Below are positions 44,289 through 51,542 of a stretch of DNA of 64,000 nt, one piece after another. This DNA comes from Mycobacterium kyogaense (GTDB taxonomy: Bacteria > Actinomycetota > Actinomycetes > Mycobacteriales > Mycobacteriaceae), in contig NZ_QJUA01000030.1 in the NCBI RefSeq assembly GCF_003254575.1, forward strand, positions 1 to 64,000. Reading direction: 5' to 3'. Position 1 is the first letter of the stretch. The number at the start of each line of letters is the position of its first letter. The notes under the pieces are model-generated. The model saw nothing but the letters and a program-made list of their open reading frames with translations. It did no database searches and was not told the origin of the DNA. A program made the translations under genes and the position numbers.

Positions 44289-44887
44289 GGCGAGTGTTGT
44301 TGCTGTCCGGCGGGATCGACAGCGCTGCCCTGGCTGCCTGGATACGGCCCGAGCAGTGCCTGCACATCAACTACGGGCAGCGGCCTGCCGTCGCCGAAGC
44401 GCGCGCCGCCCGACAGATCGCAATCGACCTCGGCTTACCGCTCGATGAGGTGGTGGTACCGGCCGCCGCGATCGGTGCGGGCCTGATGGCCGAGGGTGCC
44501 GACGGGACAAGCCTTCCCGACGTGTCACCGGAATGGTGGCCCTACCGCAACCAGCTCTTGATCACGATCGCCGCCGCCTGGGGGTTACGCCGCGGGTTCG
44601 ACGCGGTGCTCATCGGCACGGTCGCCGCCGACGGCGCCCGCCACGCCGACGGCGGCGCCGAGTTCCGCGCGCACATGGATGCGCTCCTGGCGCTGCAGGA
44701 AGGCGGTATGCGTCTGCACGCCCCCGCCTCTCACCTGAGCGCAGCCGAACTAATTGCTGAATCAGGGATTTCCGATGCGGTGCTCGGATGGACCCACTCA
44801 TGCCATCGCGCGAACCTACCGTGCGCCAACTGTCCGGGCTGCCTCAAACACATCGAGGCGCTCCACGAGGCCGGCCGACTGCAATGA
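44285..44887 (+). CDS. QueC-like 7-cyano-7-deazaguanine synthase family protein
   Basis: 200-aa PP-loop ATP pyrophosphatase. The PP motif SGGIDSAAL is at residues 8-16 and the C-terminal zinc motif is CHRANLPCANCPGC. The first spacing is C-x6-C rather than the C-x8-C of E. coli QueC, and the protein is about 30 residues shorter. QueC converts 7-carboxy-7-deazaguanine to preQ0; QueC-like Cap9 of type IV CBASS instead attaches the deazaguanine to a protein N terminus. No queD or queE is in the window. It overlaps both neighbours by ATGA. Confidence 0.9.
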   Translation: MRRVLLLSGGIDSAALAAWIRPEQCLHINYGQRPAVAEARAARQIAIDLGLPLDEVVVPAAAIGAGLMAEGADGTSLPDVSPEWWPYRNQLLITIAAAWGLRRGFDAVLIGTVAADGARHADGGAEFRAHMDALLALQEGGMRLHAPASHLSAAELIAESGISDAVLGWTHSCHRANLPCANCPGCLKHIEALHEAGRLQ

Positions 44888-45546
44888 GTTCGTCCAGCTA
44901 TACGGCATCCCTTACATGGCGTCTCCACATAGTCAGTGCAGCATGGGTATTCGCGTTCATCGGCTGCATCGTTGGCGCCAACTGGGCGATCCTGCACCTC
45001 GGCGCGAACCACGGACCTGGCGTACCGCGGACGATACCTATTGGATTCGGGCTAGCCGCGCCATCTGGAGTGCTCTTCGCCGGCGCCCAACTCACCCTGC
45101 GCGACCTCATCCACGAGCGGCTCGGAACCAGCAGGACACTCGGCGTTATCGGACTCAGCGCCCCGCTGACCGTTTTAGTTGCATCCCCGGCATTGGCGGT
45201 CGCCCCAATTACCACGTTCCTCGCCGCAGAGACCGCTGACTTGGCGGTCTACAGCCGGCTACGGTCGCGCGGATACACCTCAGCTGTCGTCGGCAGCAAC
45301 CTAATATCAGCAGTAGTGGATTCAATCCTGTTTCTAGCAATAGCCTTTGGTCTCGCACAGGTAGCGACTGGCACAGTCGAGATGACAGTCGGCAAGCTCG
45401 AGGCCTCGGTTATCACGTTAGTCGCAGTTGGCGCGGCAGGGGCTCTGGGCAGACGTTGGGTCCATCGGCATCTTGGGGCTAAAGGTTCAAACTGCGCGGC
45501 CGACAGGCACGACATGGACGGGGATTCCCCTGGCTTCCAGATTTAG
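44884..45546 (+). CDS. VUT-family transporter (queuosine-precursor type)
   Basis: 220-aa membrane protein with about six helices. GFGLAAPSGVLFAGAQLTLRDLIHERLG and ETADLAVYSRLRSRGYTSAVVGSN are the VUT_1 (YhhQ-like) signatures. Characterised members import preQ0/preQ1 or queuine. The ATG at 44884 overlaps the QueC-like stop (ATGA), so transporter and deazaguanine enzyme are made together. Import of a 7-deazapurine base is the natural inference. It ends the operon and is convergent with the truncated DUF6119 gene, overlapping it by 60 nt. Confidence 0.86.
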   Translation: MSSSSYTASLTWRLHIVSAAWVFAFIGCIVGANWAILHLGANHGPGVPRTIPIGFGLAAPSGVLFAGAQLTLRDLIHERLGTSRTLGVIGLSAPLTVLVASPALAVAPITTFLAAETADLAVYSRLRSRGYTSAVVGSNLISAVVDSILFLAIAFGLAQVATGTVEMTVGKLEASVITLVAVGAAGALGRRWVHRHLGAKGSNCAADRHDMDGDSPGFQI

Positions 45547-46377
45547 GTACGTGCGTACAAGCGTCACTTGGCTGAAGCTGTAGAGGGATTCAGCGGCGAA
45601 GGCCTTGTCGGAGTTGCGTGCGATGCCGAACACGATGGCTGGGGGCTTGTCCTGTACCAGTTGTGGATCCCCGTCGGCTTCGATGACGCGGCTTCGGAAC
45701 TTTTCGCGTGCTTCCTCATCGAAGCTGAGTGTGTCACTTGAGTTCGCGCCCTGGGCGAATAGGTGGCTCGCTGGTGCGGAGGCACCAAGGTTCTTGACGT
45801 GGACGAGAGTACCGTCAGCAGTAAGGATGTCACACGTCTCAAAGCCGCGCGGGTTCTGGTTGGTATGTATGAGCTTTCGGTCGAGAAGCATACCTCCGCA
45901 TGCGCGCGCAGCGAGTTCGTTGTAATCCTTTTCGGGAATGAGCTTATCGTCGGGTGTTGCGGGCCAGGCCGGAAGTTTCAGGTCACAGGGTCGGTCGAAG
46001 ATAGCCTGGAGGCGCTGCTTGAGCTGGACGGCGTAAGCGTTGTCGATTCGGTACCAGAACCCGTCGTGCAGGAAATGCTTATGCCCGTCAAGGTCTGCTT
46101 CGAATGCGATCCATTTGCGTAGCGGGATGTCCGGGCTGATTGGGCTTTCGCCGTCTGGATCGCGGTAGAGCTGGATCTTGACGCGGTCGAGTGATTCGAG
46201 AATGTTCGCGGTGTCGAGCGCGGAGTAGAGGTCCTCGACGGTGGGAGTGCCGGGGCGGATGTTAGGCCGGCCGCGTTTCTTGACCGCAAACGCGGCCGGT
46301 GTGCCGATCGGCTTCCTCTGAGCTACACCATCCAGGCGACCAAGGCCCCGCCCCCAACTCTGACTAAGGCCCGTCCA
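45487..46377 (-). pseudogene. N-terminally truncated DUF6119/TIGR04141 protein gene
   Basis: An open minus-strand frame from 46377 to 45487 (about 296 codons) carries the C-terminal half of a TIGR04141 'sporadically distributed' protein: EDLYSALDTANILESLDRVKIQ, WIAFEADLDGHKHFLHDGFWY, LLDRKLIHTNQN, GTLVHVKNLG and SHLFAQG. A stop at 46378-46380 closes it and the usual N-terminal half is absent; the first ATG in frame is only at 45891. Full-length relatives sit in defence and DNA-modification islands. Loss of the 5' half suggests decay, unless a shorter form is used. Confidence 0.7.
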
Positions 46378-46573
46378 CTACCTGCCGATCTCGCCGGAAG
46401 ACACCAGTCGCGGGAGACAGGATGCGAGCCGTCTCTACATGCGAGACGGACTGGCGCCTTGTTGAAGTCCCACAAATTTGGGTCGCCTATCGCATTGCGA
46501 GTGCGCGTCTGCAGCCGAGATGGCGCATGAAATCAGGGTGATCGTCAACGGGTCATTGTGTGAAGATGCTGCC

Positions 46574-46969
46574 ATGCCCAGCACTGTCATTGAAGTTCGT
46601 CGGCGTTATCGCGTTGATGAGGAGATCGCGATCATCGATGCCGTTCACGATGCACTGGTCGCCGCGTTCGAGATACCGGCCGCTGACAAGCACGTCCGGC
46701 TCGTCAGCCATGAACCGCATCGATTCTCACACTCTCCGGGATTGGCCCAGCCGGAGTTGTACACGTTCGTAGCCGTCGACTGTTTCGCAGGACGCTCGGT
46801 GGAAGCGAAACGGAACCTGTATCGGGAGACCGTGGACAGGCTGGGCGCTCTAGGCATCCCAGCCGATCACGTGACCATCGTCTTGCGTGAAAGCGCCGTC
46901 GAGAATTGGGGCGTCCGTCGCGGGCAGGCAGCCTGCGACGTCGACCTCGGCTTCAACGTCAACGTATAG
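46574..46969 (+). CDS. tautomerase family protein
   Basis: 131-aa protein of the tautomerase superfamily (Tautomerase_2-like). Pro2 follows the start Met, as required for the catalytic N-terminal proline. SHEPHRFSHSPGLAQPELYTFVAVDCFAGRS and KRNLYRETVDRLGALGI are family-like, and VENWGVRRGQAACDVDLGF closes it. I chose the ATG at 46574, since only this start exposes the proline. The substrate is unknown. The 200 nt upstream hold no gene. Confidence 0.8.
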   Translation: MPSTVIEVRRRYRVDEEIAIIDAVHDALVAAFEIPAADKHVRLVSHEPHRFSHSPGLAQPELYTFVAVDCFAGRSVEAKRNLYRETVDRLGALGIPADHVTIVLRESAVENWGVRRGQAACDVDLGFNVNV

Positions 46970-46974
46970 TCGTC

Positions 46975-47480
46975 CACTAGCATTCAGGTTCGGCAGCGGC
47001 ATCGCCGAAATCGCACCGGCTGAACGGTTTACGACGTGGTCGCCAGCCAGAGGGCCAAACTGGCGAAAATCGCTGCCGCGCCGCGATTGACGCGACGGGT
47101 GCTCGAGACTGAGTTGTTTCATGGCCGCAGGATCGAATTGTGCTGCGATGTGGTCAGCGTCGAACACCGCGAGGGCATGGGCAATTGTCTGGACCCATTC
47201 TTCGTCGTTGTAGGTCGGCGAATCCGGACTGATCTCCCGGTGCCCGCGCACGGCCGCGACAACGGGTCATCGACGTCGTAGGGGGCACCGTGGGGGCCGG
47301 CGAGGATGGAGGCCAGCGCGTCGAAAGTTTGGTCAAGTGAATGACCGGCTCGCCCTCACCCTCGATCGCATCGAAGATCAGTGCTCCGATGTCGGGGTCG
47401 TGGTCGGCCAGAGTCGCCGATAGCTCGTCGGCGCCAACGCACGGTAGGTCGTGTAAGCCCCATCTGACGACTTCGGGGGT
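46975..47480 (-). pseudogene. decayed DUF1877-like gene
   Basis: Read on the minus strand in three frames, the stretch gives WGLHDLPCVGADELSATL, then HLDQTFDALASILAG, then PTYNDEEWVQTIAHALAVFD and AAQFDPAAMKQLSLEH, in DUF1877/YfbM order. Shifts are needed near 47335 and 47265. There is no start codon: the frame begins right after the stop of the upstream membrane-protein gene. Identification is tentative; that it is broken is clear. Confidence 0.45.
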
Positions 47481-47924
47481 TCAGAGGCGGGTTCCGCCGC
47501 AGTCCGAGGAGAAGTCTGAACCCACTACCAGGATGAGGGCGTAGCCGGCTATCGCGACACACACGACCACGACAGCGAGCGTCAGCCGCACGCGGGGATA
47601 CTTCGCCAGTGACTGTCTGCGGCGTAACAGGACGGCCAGCAGCAGGATGCCCCAGGCGAGCATCAGCGTGCTGCCGGCCGCGATGATTAGGCTTGCGGTG
47701 CGATAGTCCGCGTCCCGTTCTGCGACACCGCTGTACACGGGATCGCAAAAATCGCCGCCGCCTTTGGTGGTGCCGACGCCCAACCACATCAATGCCACGG
47801 CTATCCCCGGCGCAGTCGTTGCGTACAGCCAGCACCAAGCGTCGACGGGAACGATGTAAACGCCCTGAGACCCCAAACGCCGCCCAGCGCCAAATCGCCC
47901 GTTGCCGAGCCAGTCCTGGTCCAT
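47481..47924 (-). CDS. small membrane protein of unknown function
   Basis: 147-aa protein with three predicted membrane helices (TTAPGIAVALMWLGVG, IIAAGSTLMLAWGILLLAVLL, LTLAVVVVCVAIAGYALILVVG) and a cysteine-containing loop (GGGDFCDPVYSG) plus a C-terminal SDCGGTRL. The ATG at 47924 has GAGGAG upstream, so I prefer it to the longer frame. I do not recognise a family. Topology suggests an exposed loop between helices one and two. Confidence 0.65.
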   Translation of the reverse strand: MDQDWLGNGRFGAGRRLGSQGVYIVPVDAWCWLYATTAPGIAVALMWLGVGTTKGGGDFCDPVYSGVAERDADYRTASLIIAAGSTLMLAWGILLLAVLLRRRQSLAKYPRVRLTLAVVVVCVAIAGYALILVVGSDFSSDCGGTRL

Positions 47925-48072
47925 GGTCAACTCCTCACCGTCCACGAGGGCTAAATTGCGTCGCTGCCGCCGCGGCAATTGACCCGCCCCGGGCCCGGCG
48001 GGGCCCAACGGCCCGCCGGGGAGCAAAATGCAGGCCACCAACCCGAGACGAGAAACGAGCCGTCCAGATTCT

Positions 48073-48522
48073 CTAGATTTTAGACGGCCCCTGCGCATTG
48101 GCGAGCGGTCTTGAGGGTTCGCGTGAAGCGGACCGTGCGTCGTAATTGGTTCGAGCTCGGGCTACTTCGTCCATGTTGTGGTCGGCCCAGTGTTTGAGTT
48201 GCAGGAACACTCCGACCAGTGAGCGGCCCAGGTCGGTCAGCTCATAGGTGACGGTCAGCGGGACGCTCGGGGTCACGGTGCGCGTGAGTAAGCCGTCGCG
48301 TTCGAGGTTGCGCAGCGTCTGGGTGAGCATCTTCTGACTGACACCGGTGATCCGCCGCGATAGCGCGGAGTGCCGTGTGGGGCCTTCCATGAGTGCGCAC
48401 AGCACGAGGGTCACCCACTTGTTGGCCAACCGCGACAGCAGCTGGCGACTGGTGCAGGTGACGAGGAACGCGTCGTGGTCTGCCGCCGCACGAGCGTGTG
48501 TGTCGTCGTCGTGAATAGCCAT
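48073..48522 (-). CDS. HxlR-family transcriptional regulator
   Basis: 149-aa winged-helix regulator: LLSRLANKWVTLVLCALMEGPTRHSALSRRITGVSQKMLTQTLRNLERDGLLTR is the HxlR domain. A cysteine in VTCTSRQ lies where thiol-sensing members (YodB/HypR) have their reactive Cys. The tail after residue 125 is basic and variable. Divergent from the MFS gene across 118 nt holding clear palindromes; it probably represses that exporter and itself. Confidence 0.9.
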   Translation of the reverse strand: MAIHDDDTHARAAADHDAFLVTCTSRQLLSRLANKWVTLVLCALMEGPTRHSALSRRITGVSQKMLTQTLRNLERDGLLTRTVTPSVPLTVTYELTDLGRSLVGVFLQLKHWADHNMDEVARARTNYDARSASREPSRPLANAQGPSKI

Positions 48523-48549
48523 CGTCCGCTTCCATGAAATACGCCGGAA

Positions 48550-48588
48550 TAGGGCACTTTAAGGTACCTACTTCTCAATAGTGCCCTA
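48550..48588. promoter_or_regulatory. operator region between HxlR and MFS genes
   Basis: TAGGGCACT (48550-48558) and AGTGCCCTA (48580-48588) form a perfect 9-bp inverted repeat with a 21-nt spacer. Inside the spacer is the 8-bp palindrome AGGTACCT (48562-48569). HxlR dimers bind such symmetrical sites. Confidence 0.65.
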
Positions 48589-48640
48589 CGCCGTCAACCT
48601 GATTGCGGTCCAGATCAAAACCGTGTCAGGAGCCCGATCG

Positions 48641-49849
48641 ATGCCTGCTTCACCAGCGCAGCCGGACCCCCAGGCCGAGGTGTCGACGTCGTGGCGCACG
48701 GGGGGTGCCGTGGCGGCCTTGGCGTTAGCAGTGTTCACGGTGACCGTGGCGGAGATGATGCCGATCGGTCTGCTGATTCCGATCGGGCGTGAACTGAAAG
48801 TTTCCCACGGCGCTGTCGGGTTGAGCGTCACGATGTATGGCCTTCTGGCTGGCCTGGCCGCCCCCAAGCTCACCGCCTGGACATACCGTATAGACCGACG
48901 GATCCTGGTGCTTTCGATCTTGGCCGTGTTCGTTGCAGGCAACCTTGCGACCGCGATGGTGGCCACCTATCCCCAGCTACTCACCGTCCGGTTGGCGATG
49001 GGACTTGCTCACGGGTTGATGTGGGCGATCGTCGCCTCTGTCGCTGTCCGGGTGGCCCCCACGTCCCCGGCAGTAGCCACGGCAGCGACGTTCTCGGGAA
49101 TATCCTTGGCGCTCGTTCTGGGCGTTCCGGCCGGCACCTACCTGGGGGCATGGCTGGGGTGGCGAGCCAGCTTCCTCACGTTGGCCGCGCTCACCGTGGT
49201 CGCCTGGATCGCAGTTGTCCTCGCCCTTCCCGAACTGCCTCAACACAATCCTGCGCACCAGCAGCGGTGGCGTGCACTGCTGACCCCTAGTTTGCGCGCG
49301 ACCTTGGCGGTCACTGCACTCGTGGTGATCGCCAACTACGCCGCCTACACCTACATCGCGCCATTCCTGATCGACCGCCTCGCGATCGCGACCGCCGAGA
49401 TCGGTGGTTACCTGCTCATCTACGGTGTGGCCGGTGTCCTGGGCAACGTCGTTGCCGGCGTGGTGCTTTCACGTGCAAAGTCTCCGCGCAGAGTGCTGCT
49501 CGGCGCCACCGCTGCGCTGACGACGGCCCTTGTAGCGCTGACGCTTCCAAAAGGCTTCGAGACGTGGCTCGCGGGGACGTGGATTGCCTTGTGGGGGCTG
49601 ACATACTCGGCGCTGCCGGTGATCCTGCAAACAAATGTCTTCCACAGCGTCACGCCGCAAGCACGTGAGAGCGCGACATCGCTGTATGTGCTGGCGTTCA
49701 ACACGTCCATCGCCGCGGGAGCGCTCGCCGGTGCGCTCGCGATCGACAAGGTGTCGACCACGGCACCGATGCTGATCGGGGCTCTGCTCTGCGCAACGGC
49801 CACCGCCGTCACGCTAGCCAGCACACCAGCAGCCTCCACCCCCAAATAG
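48641..49849 (+). CDS. MFS transporter, DHA1/AraJ-like exporter
   Basis: 402-aa major facilitator with 12 helices. EMMPIGLLIPIGRELKVSHGAVGLSVTMYGLLAGLAAP is typical of the drug/sugar-efflux DHA1 group. The ATG at 48641 has AGGAG about 9 nt upstream; an in-frame GTG at 48581 falls in the operator palindrome and is not used. Divergent HxlR control suggests induction by a toxic electrophile or small molecule. The substrate cannot be read. Confidence 0.88.
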   Translation: MPASPAQPDPQAEVSTSWRTGGAVAALALAVFTVTVAEMMPIGLLIPIGRELKVSHGAVGLSVTMYGLLAGLAAPKLTAWTYRIDRRILVLSILAVFVAGNLATAMVATYPQLLTVRLAMGLAHGLMWAIVASVAVRVAPTSPAVATAATFSGISLALVLGVPAGTYLGAWLGWRASFLTLAALTVVAWIAVVLALPELPQHNPAHQQRWRALLTPSLRATLAVTALVVIANYAAYTYIAPFLIDRLAIATAEIGGYLLIYGVAGVLGNVVAGVVLSRAKSPRRVLLGATAALTTALVALTLPKGFETWLAGTWIALWGLTYSALPVILQTNVFHSVTPQARESATSLYVLAFNTSIAAGALAGALAIDKVSTTAPMLIGALLCATATAVTLASTPAASTPK

Positions 49850-49943
49850 CTGAGACGCGATGTGAGCCGTCCGCAGCCTCTCGAATCGAGACACTGGCGT
49901 GGCGTACACGATGAAGCGGACGCGTCCATGCCACGCTGCCCTC

Positions 49944-50489
49944 ATGGTGGAGGTAGTGATCTCCGAGCCGGGGGAGCTCAGTGCAGCGCAGCTTCTCGCC
50001 GCGGAGGAGCTGGTGCGCTCCGCATTCGGATCCGCGTTCCGGTCACACGATTGGCTGCATGCCGTTGACGGCGTGCACATCGTCATCAGTGACTCCGAGC
50101 AGTCCTTGATCGGGTTCGCTGCCGTTATATCAAGGACCCTGCACCACAACGACGTATCCTTCGACACCGGCTACATCGAGGGCGTTGCGGTTCGAGCCGA
50201 CCAACAGGGACTCGGACTGGGTCGCGCGGTCATGGACCACGCCGAACACATCGTCAGCACGCGCCATCAGCTTGGAGCCCTTAACGCGGTTGAGTCCGCG
50301 GCGGCCTTCTACGAGGCACGCGGCTGGCAGCGTTGGACCGGGCATACCCAAGCCGCCGGGCCCACCGGCACTATTGACACCTACGACGAGGCTGACCGGA
50401 TTTATCTGCTCAGCGCCGAGACGCAAGGCCCACCACTCACCGGAGATACCGCTCTCATCTGCGACTGGCGACCCGGCGACCTCTGGTAA
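49944..50489 (+). CDS. aminoglycoside 2'-N-acetyltransferase, AAC(2')-I family
   Basis: 181-aa GNAT enzyme. The acetyl-CoA motif is GYIEGVAVRADQQGLGLGRAVMD; then comes LGALNAVESAAAFYEARGWQRWTG, and the family ends in ICDWRPGDLW, like the mycobacterial AAC(2')-Ib/Ic enzymes. These acetylate gentamicin-type drugs in vitro, but their normal role may be in cell-wall acetylation. I start at ATG 49944, where the family alignment begins; GTG 49899 and ATG 49911 are alternatives. No ribosome-binding site is obvious. Confidence 0.85.
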   Translation: MVEVVISEPGELSAAQLLAAEELVRSAFGSAFRSHDWLHAVDGVHIVISDSEQSLIGFAAVISRTLHHNDVSFDTGYIEGVAVRADQQGLGLGRAVMDHAEHIVSTRHQLGALNAVESAAAFYEARGWQRWTGHTQAAGPTGTIDTYDEADRIYLLSAETQGPPLTGDTALICDWRPGDLW

Positions 50490-50600
50490 ACCAGACACTC
50501 GCGAGCGACAGGCTGTGGCAATCACCGAATTCCCCGCAGCACTGTGCTCCTCATACCGACCAGGAGACGCTGCGCGACACGATGGGATCGAACCTGACGC
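50490..50600. other. short gap before the tandem repeat
   Basis: About 110 nt between the acetyltransferase stop and the first copy of the 207-bp duplication. I see no gene or motif. The whole 50490-50835 stretch contains no intact gene, only this gap and the extra copy of the DJ-1/PfpI 3' end. Confidence 0.5.
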
Positions 50601-51014
50601 CGGCGGTCTTCTGGAGGAGACCGCGTCACTAGCGGAGCGCCGGCACCGCAGCGGGGAGGTACGCCGAAATGTTGCGCCACGCCCGCTCGACGTACTCCTG
50701 CTTCTCGCCGACCGGAGCAACGTAGTGCAATGCCGCGACAGCCGCATCCTTTCCGCGCAGCCTCGCGATGACCCAGGCCGCGAGATATTGCGAGGCAAGA
50801 CAGCCCCCGGCGGTCTTCTGGAGGAGACCGCGTCACTAGCGGAGCGCCGGCACCGCAGCGGGGAGGTACGCCGAAATGTTGCGCCACGCCCGCTCGACGT
50901 ACTCCTGCTTCTCGCCGACCGGAGCAACGTAGTGCAATGCCGCGACAGCCGCATCCTTTCCGCGCAGCCTCGCGATGACCCAGGCCGCGAGATATTGCGA
51001 GGCAAGACAGCCCC
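50601..51014. repeat. perfect tandem duplication, 2 x 207 bp
   Basis: 50601-50807 is repeated at 50808-51014, with a further seven-base copy of the junction (CGGCGGT) at 51015-51021. The unit, 69 codons long, holds the last 59 codons, stop and 28 downstream bases of the DJ-1/PfpI gene. The gene ends in the second copy, so the first copy is an untranslated extra 3' end. Perfect identity means a recent event, or an assembly artefact. Confidence 0.95.
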
Positions 51015-51459
51015 CGGCGGTGGCGATGTTTCCGCTGGCGTAGAACGGCTGATTCAGTACGTCGACGCCCGCTGCGATGACCCACGGCTTCGTCGTCAGA
51101 TCGGTGCATGCCGGCACGTCGCTCAGTAGGCCGAGCTTGGCCAGCACGAGCGCACCCGAACACTGCGCAGCGATGAGTTGGCGCTGAGGGTCGAGCTCTT
51201 TCAGCACACCCATGATGGCGGGATCCTCGACCACCTCCCGGGTCGCGATACCGCTACCGACGATGACGGCGTCGGCCCCGACTGCCTCGTGCAGGCTCGA
51301 CATCTGTTCGATGACGACCCCGTTCATCGACCTCACCCTCGGTGTCGGGGTGGCGATGGTGACCCGCCAGTCGTCGTCGGCGATCCGGTTGAGCAGGCCC
51401 AGGGCGATCAGTGAGTCCAGCTCGTTGTAGCCCTCGAACGTCAGGATGGCGATGTGCAT
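50836..51459 (-). CDS. DJ-1/PfpI family protein
   Basis: 207-aa class I glutamine amidotransferase-like protein. The nucleophile Cys lies at the elbow in AAQCSGALVLAKLGLL, and an acidic residue is near the N terminus in FEGYNELDSL. ATG at 51459; the frame extends left of it only with basic low-complexity sequence. Relatives include isonitrile hydratases, glyoxalases and stress proteins. It is divergent from a MocR regulator over 83 nt. The last 59 codons are duplicated downstream. Confidence 0.87.
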   Translation of the reverse strand: MHIAILTFEGYNELDSLIALGLLNRIADDDWRVTIATPTPRVRSMNGVVIEQMSSLHEAVGADAVIVGSGIATREVVEDPAIMGVLKELDPQRQLIAAQCSGALVLAKLGLLSDVPACTDLTTKPWVIAAGVDVLNQPFYASGNIATAGGCLASQYLAAWVIARLRGKDAAVAALHYVAPVGEKQEYVERAWRNISAYLPAAVPALR

Positions 51460-51542
51460 ACCGGGGGTCCTTTCCGCGTGTGGTGATGTAAAGGTAGAAC
51501 CGCGGTATATGACGACCAAGAAATTGTCCTGCATACACTGTC

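Noticed and set aside
41349..45546. Calling the operon a type IV CBASS system
   Set aside because: No CD-NTase, TGT-like Cap10 or effector is present, and PfkB-NDT and VUT genes are not part of that system. Only the QueC-like and OGG-like parts are shared.
48581..48640. Upstream GTG start for the MFS gene
   Set aside because: It falls in the operator palindrome and has no ribosome-binding site, whereas ATG 48641 has AGGAG.
50130..51129. Long open frames on both strands across the 207-bp repeat
   Set aside because: They are antisense or shifted readings of the duplicated DJ-1/PfpI 3' end, with the repeat doubling their length.
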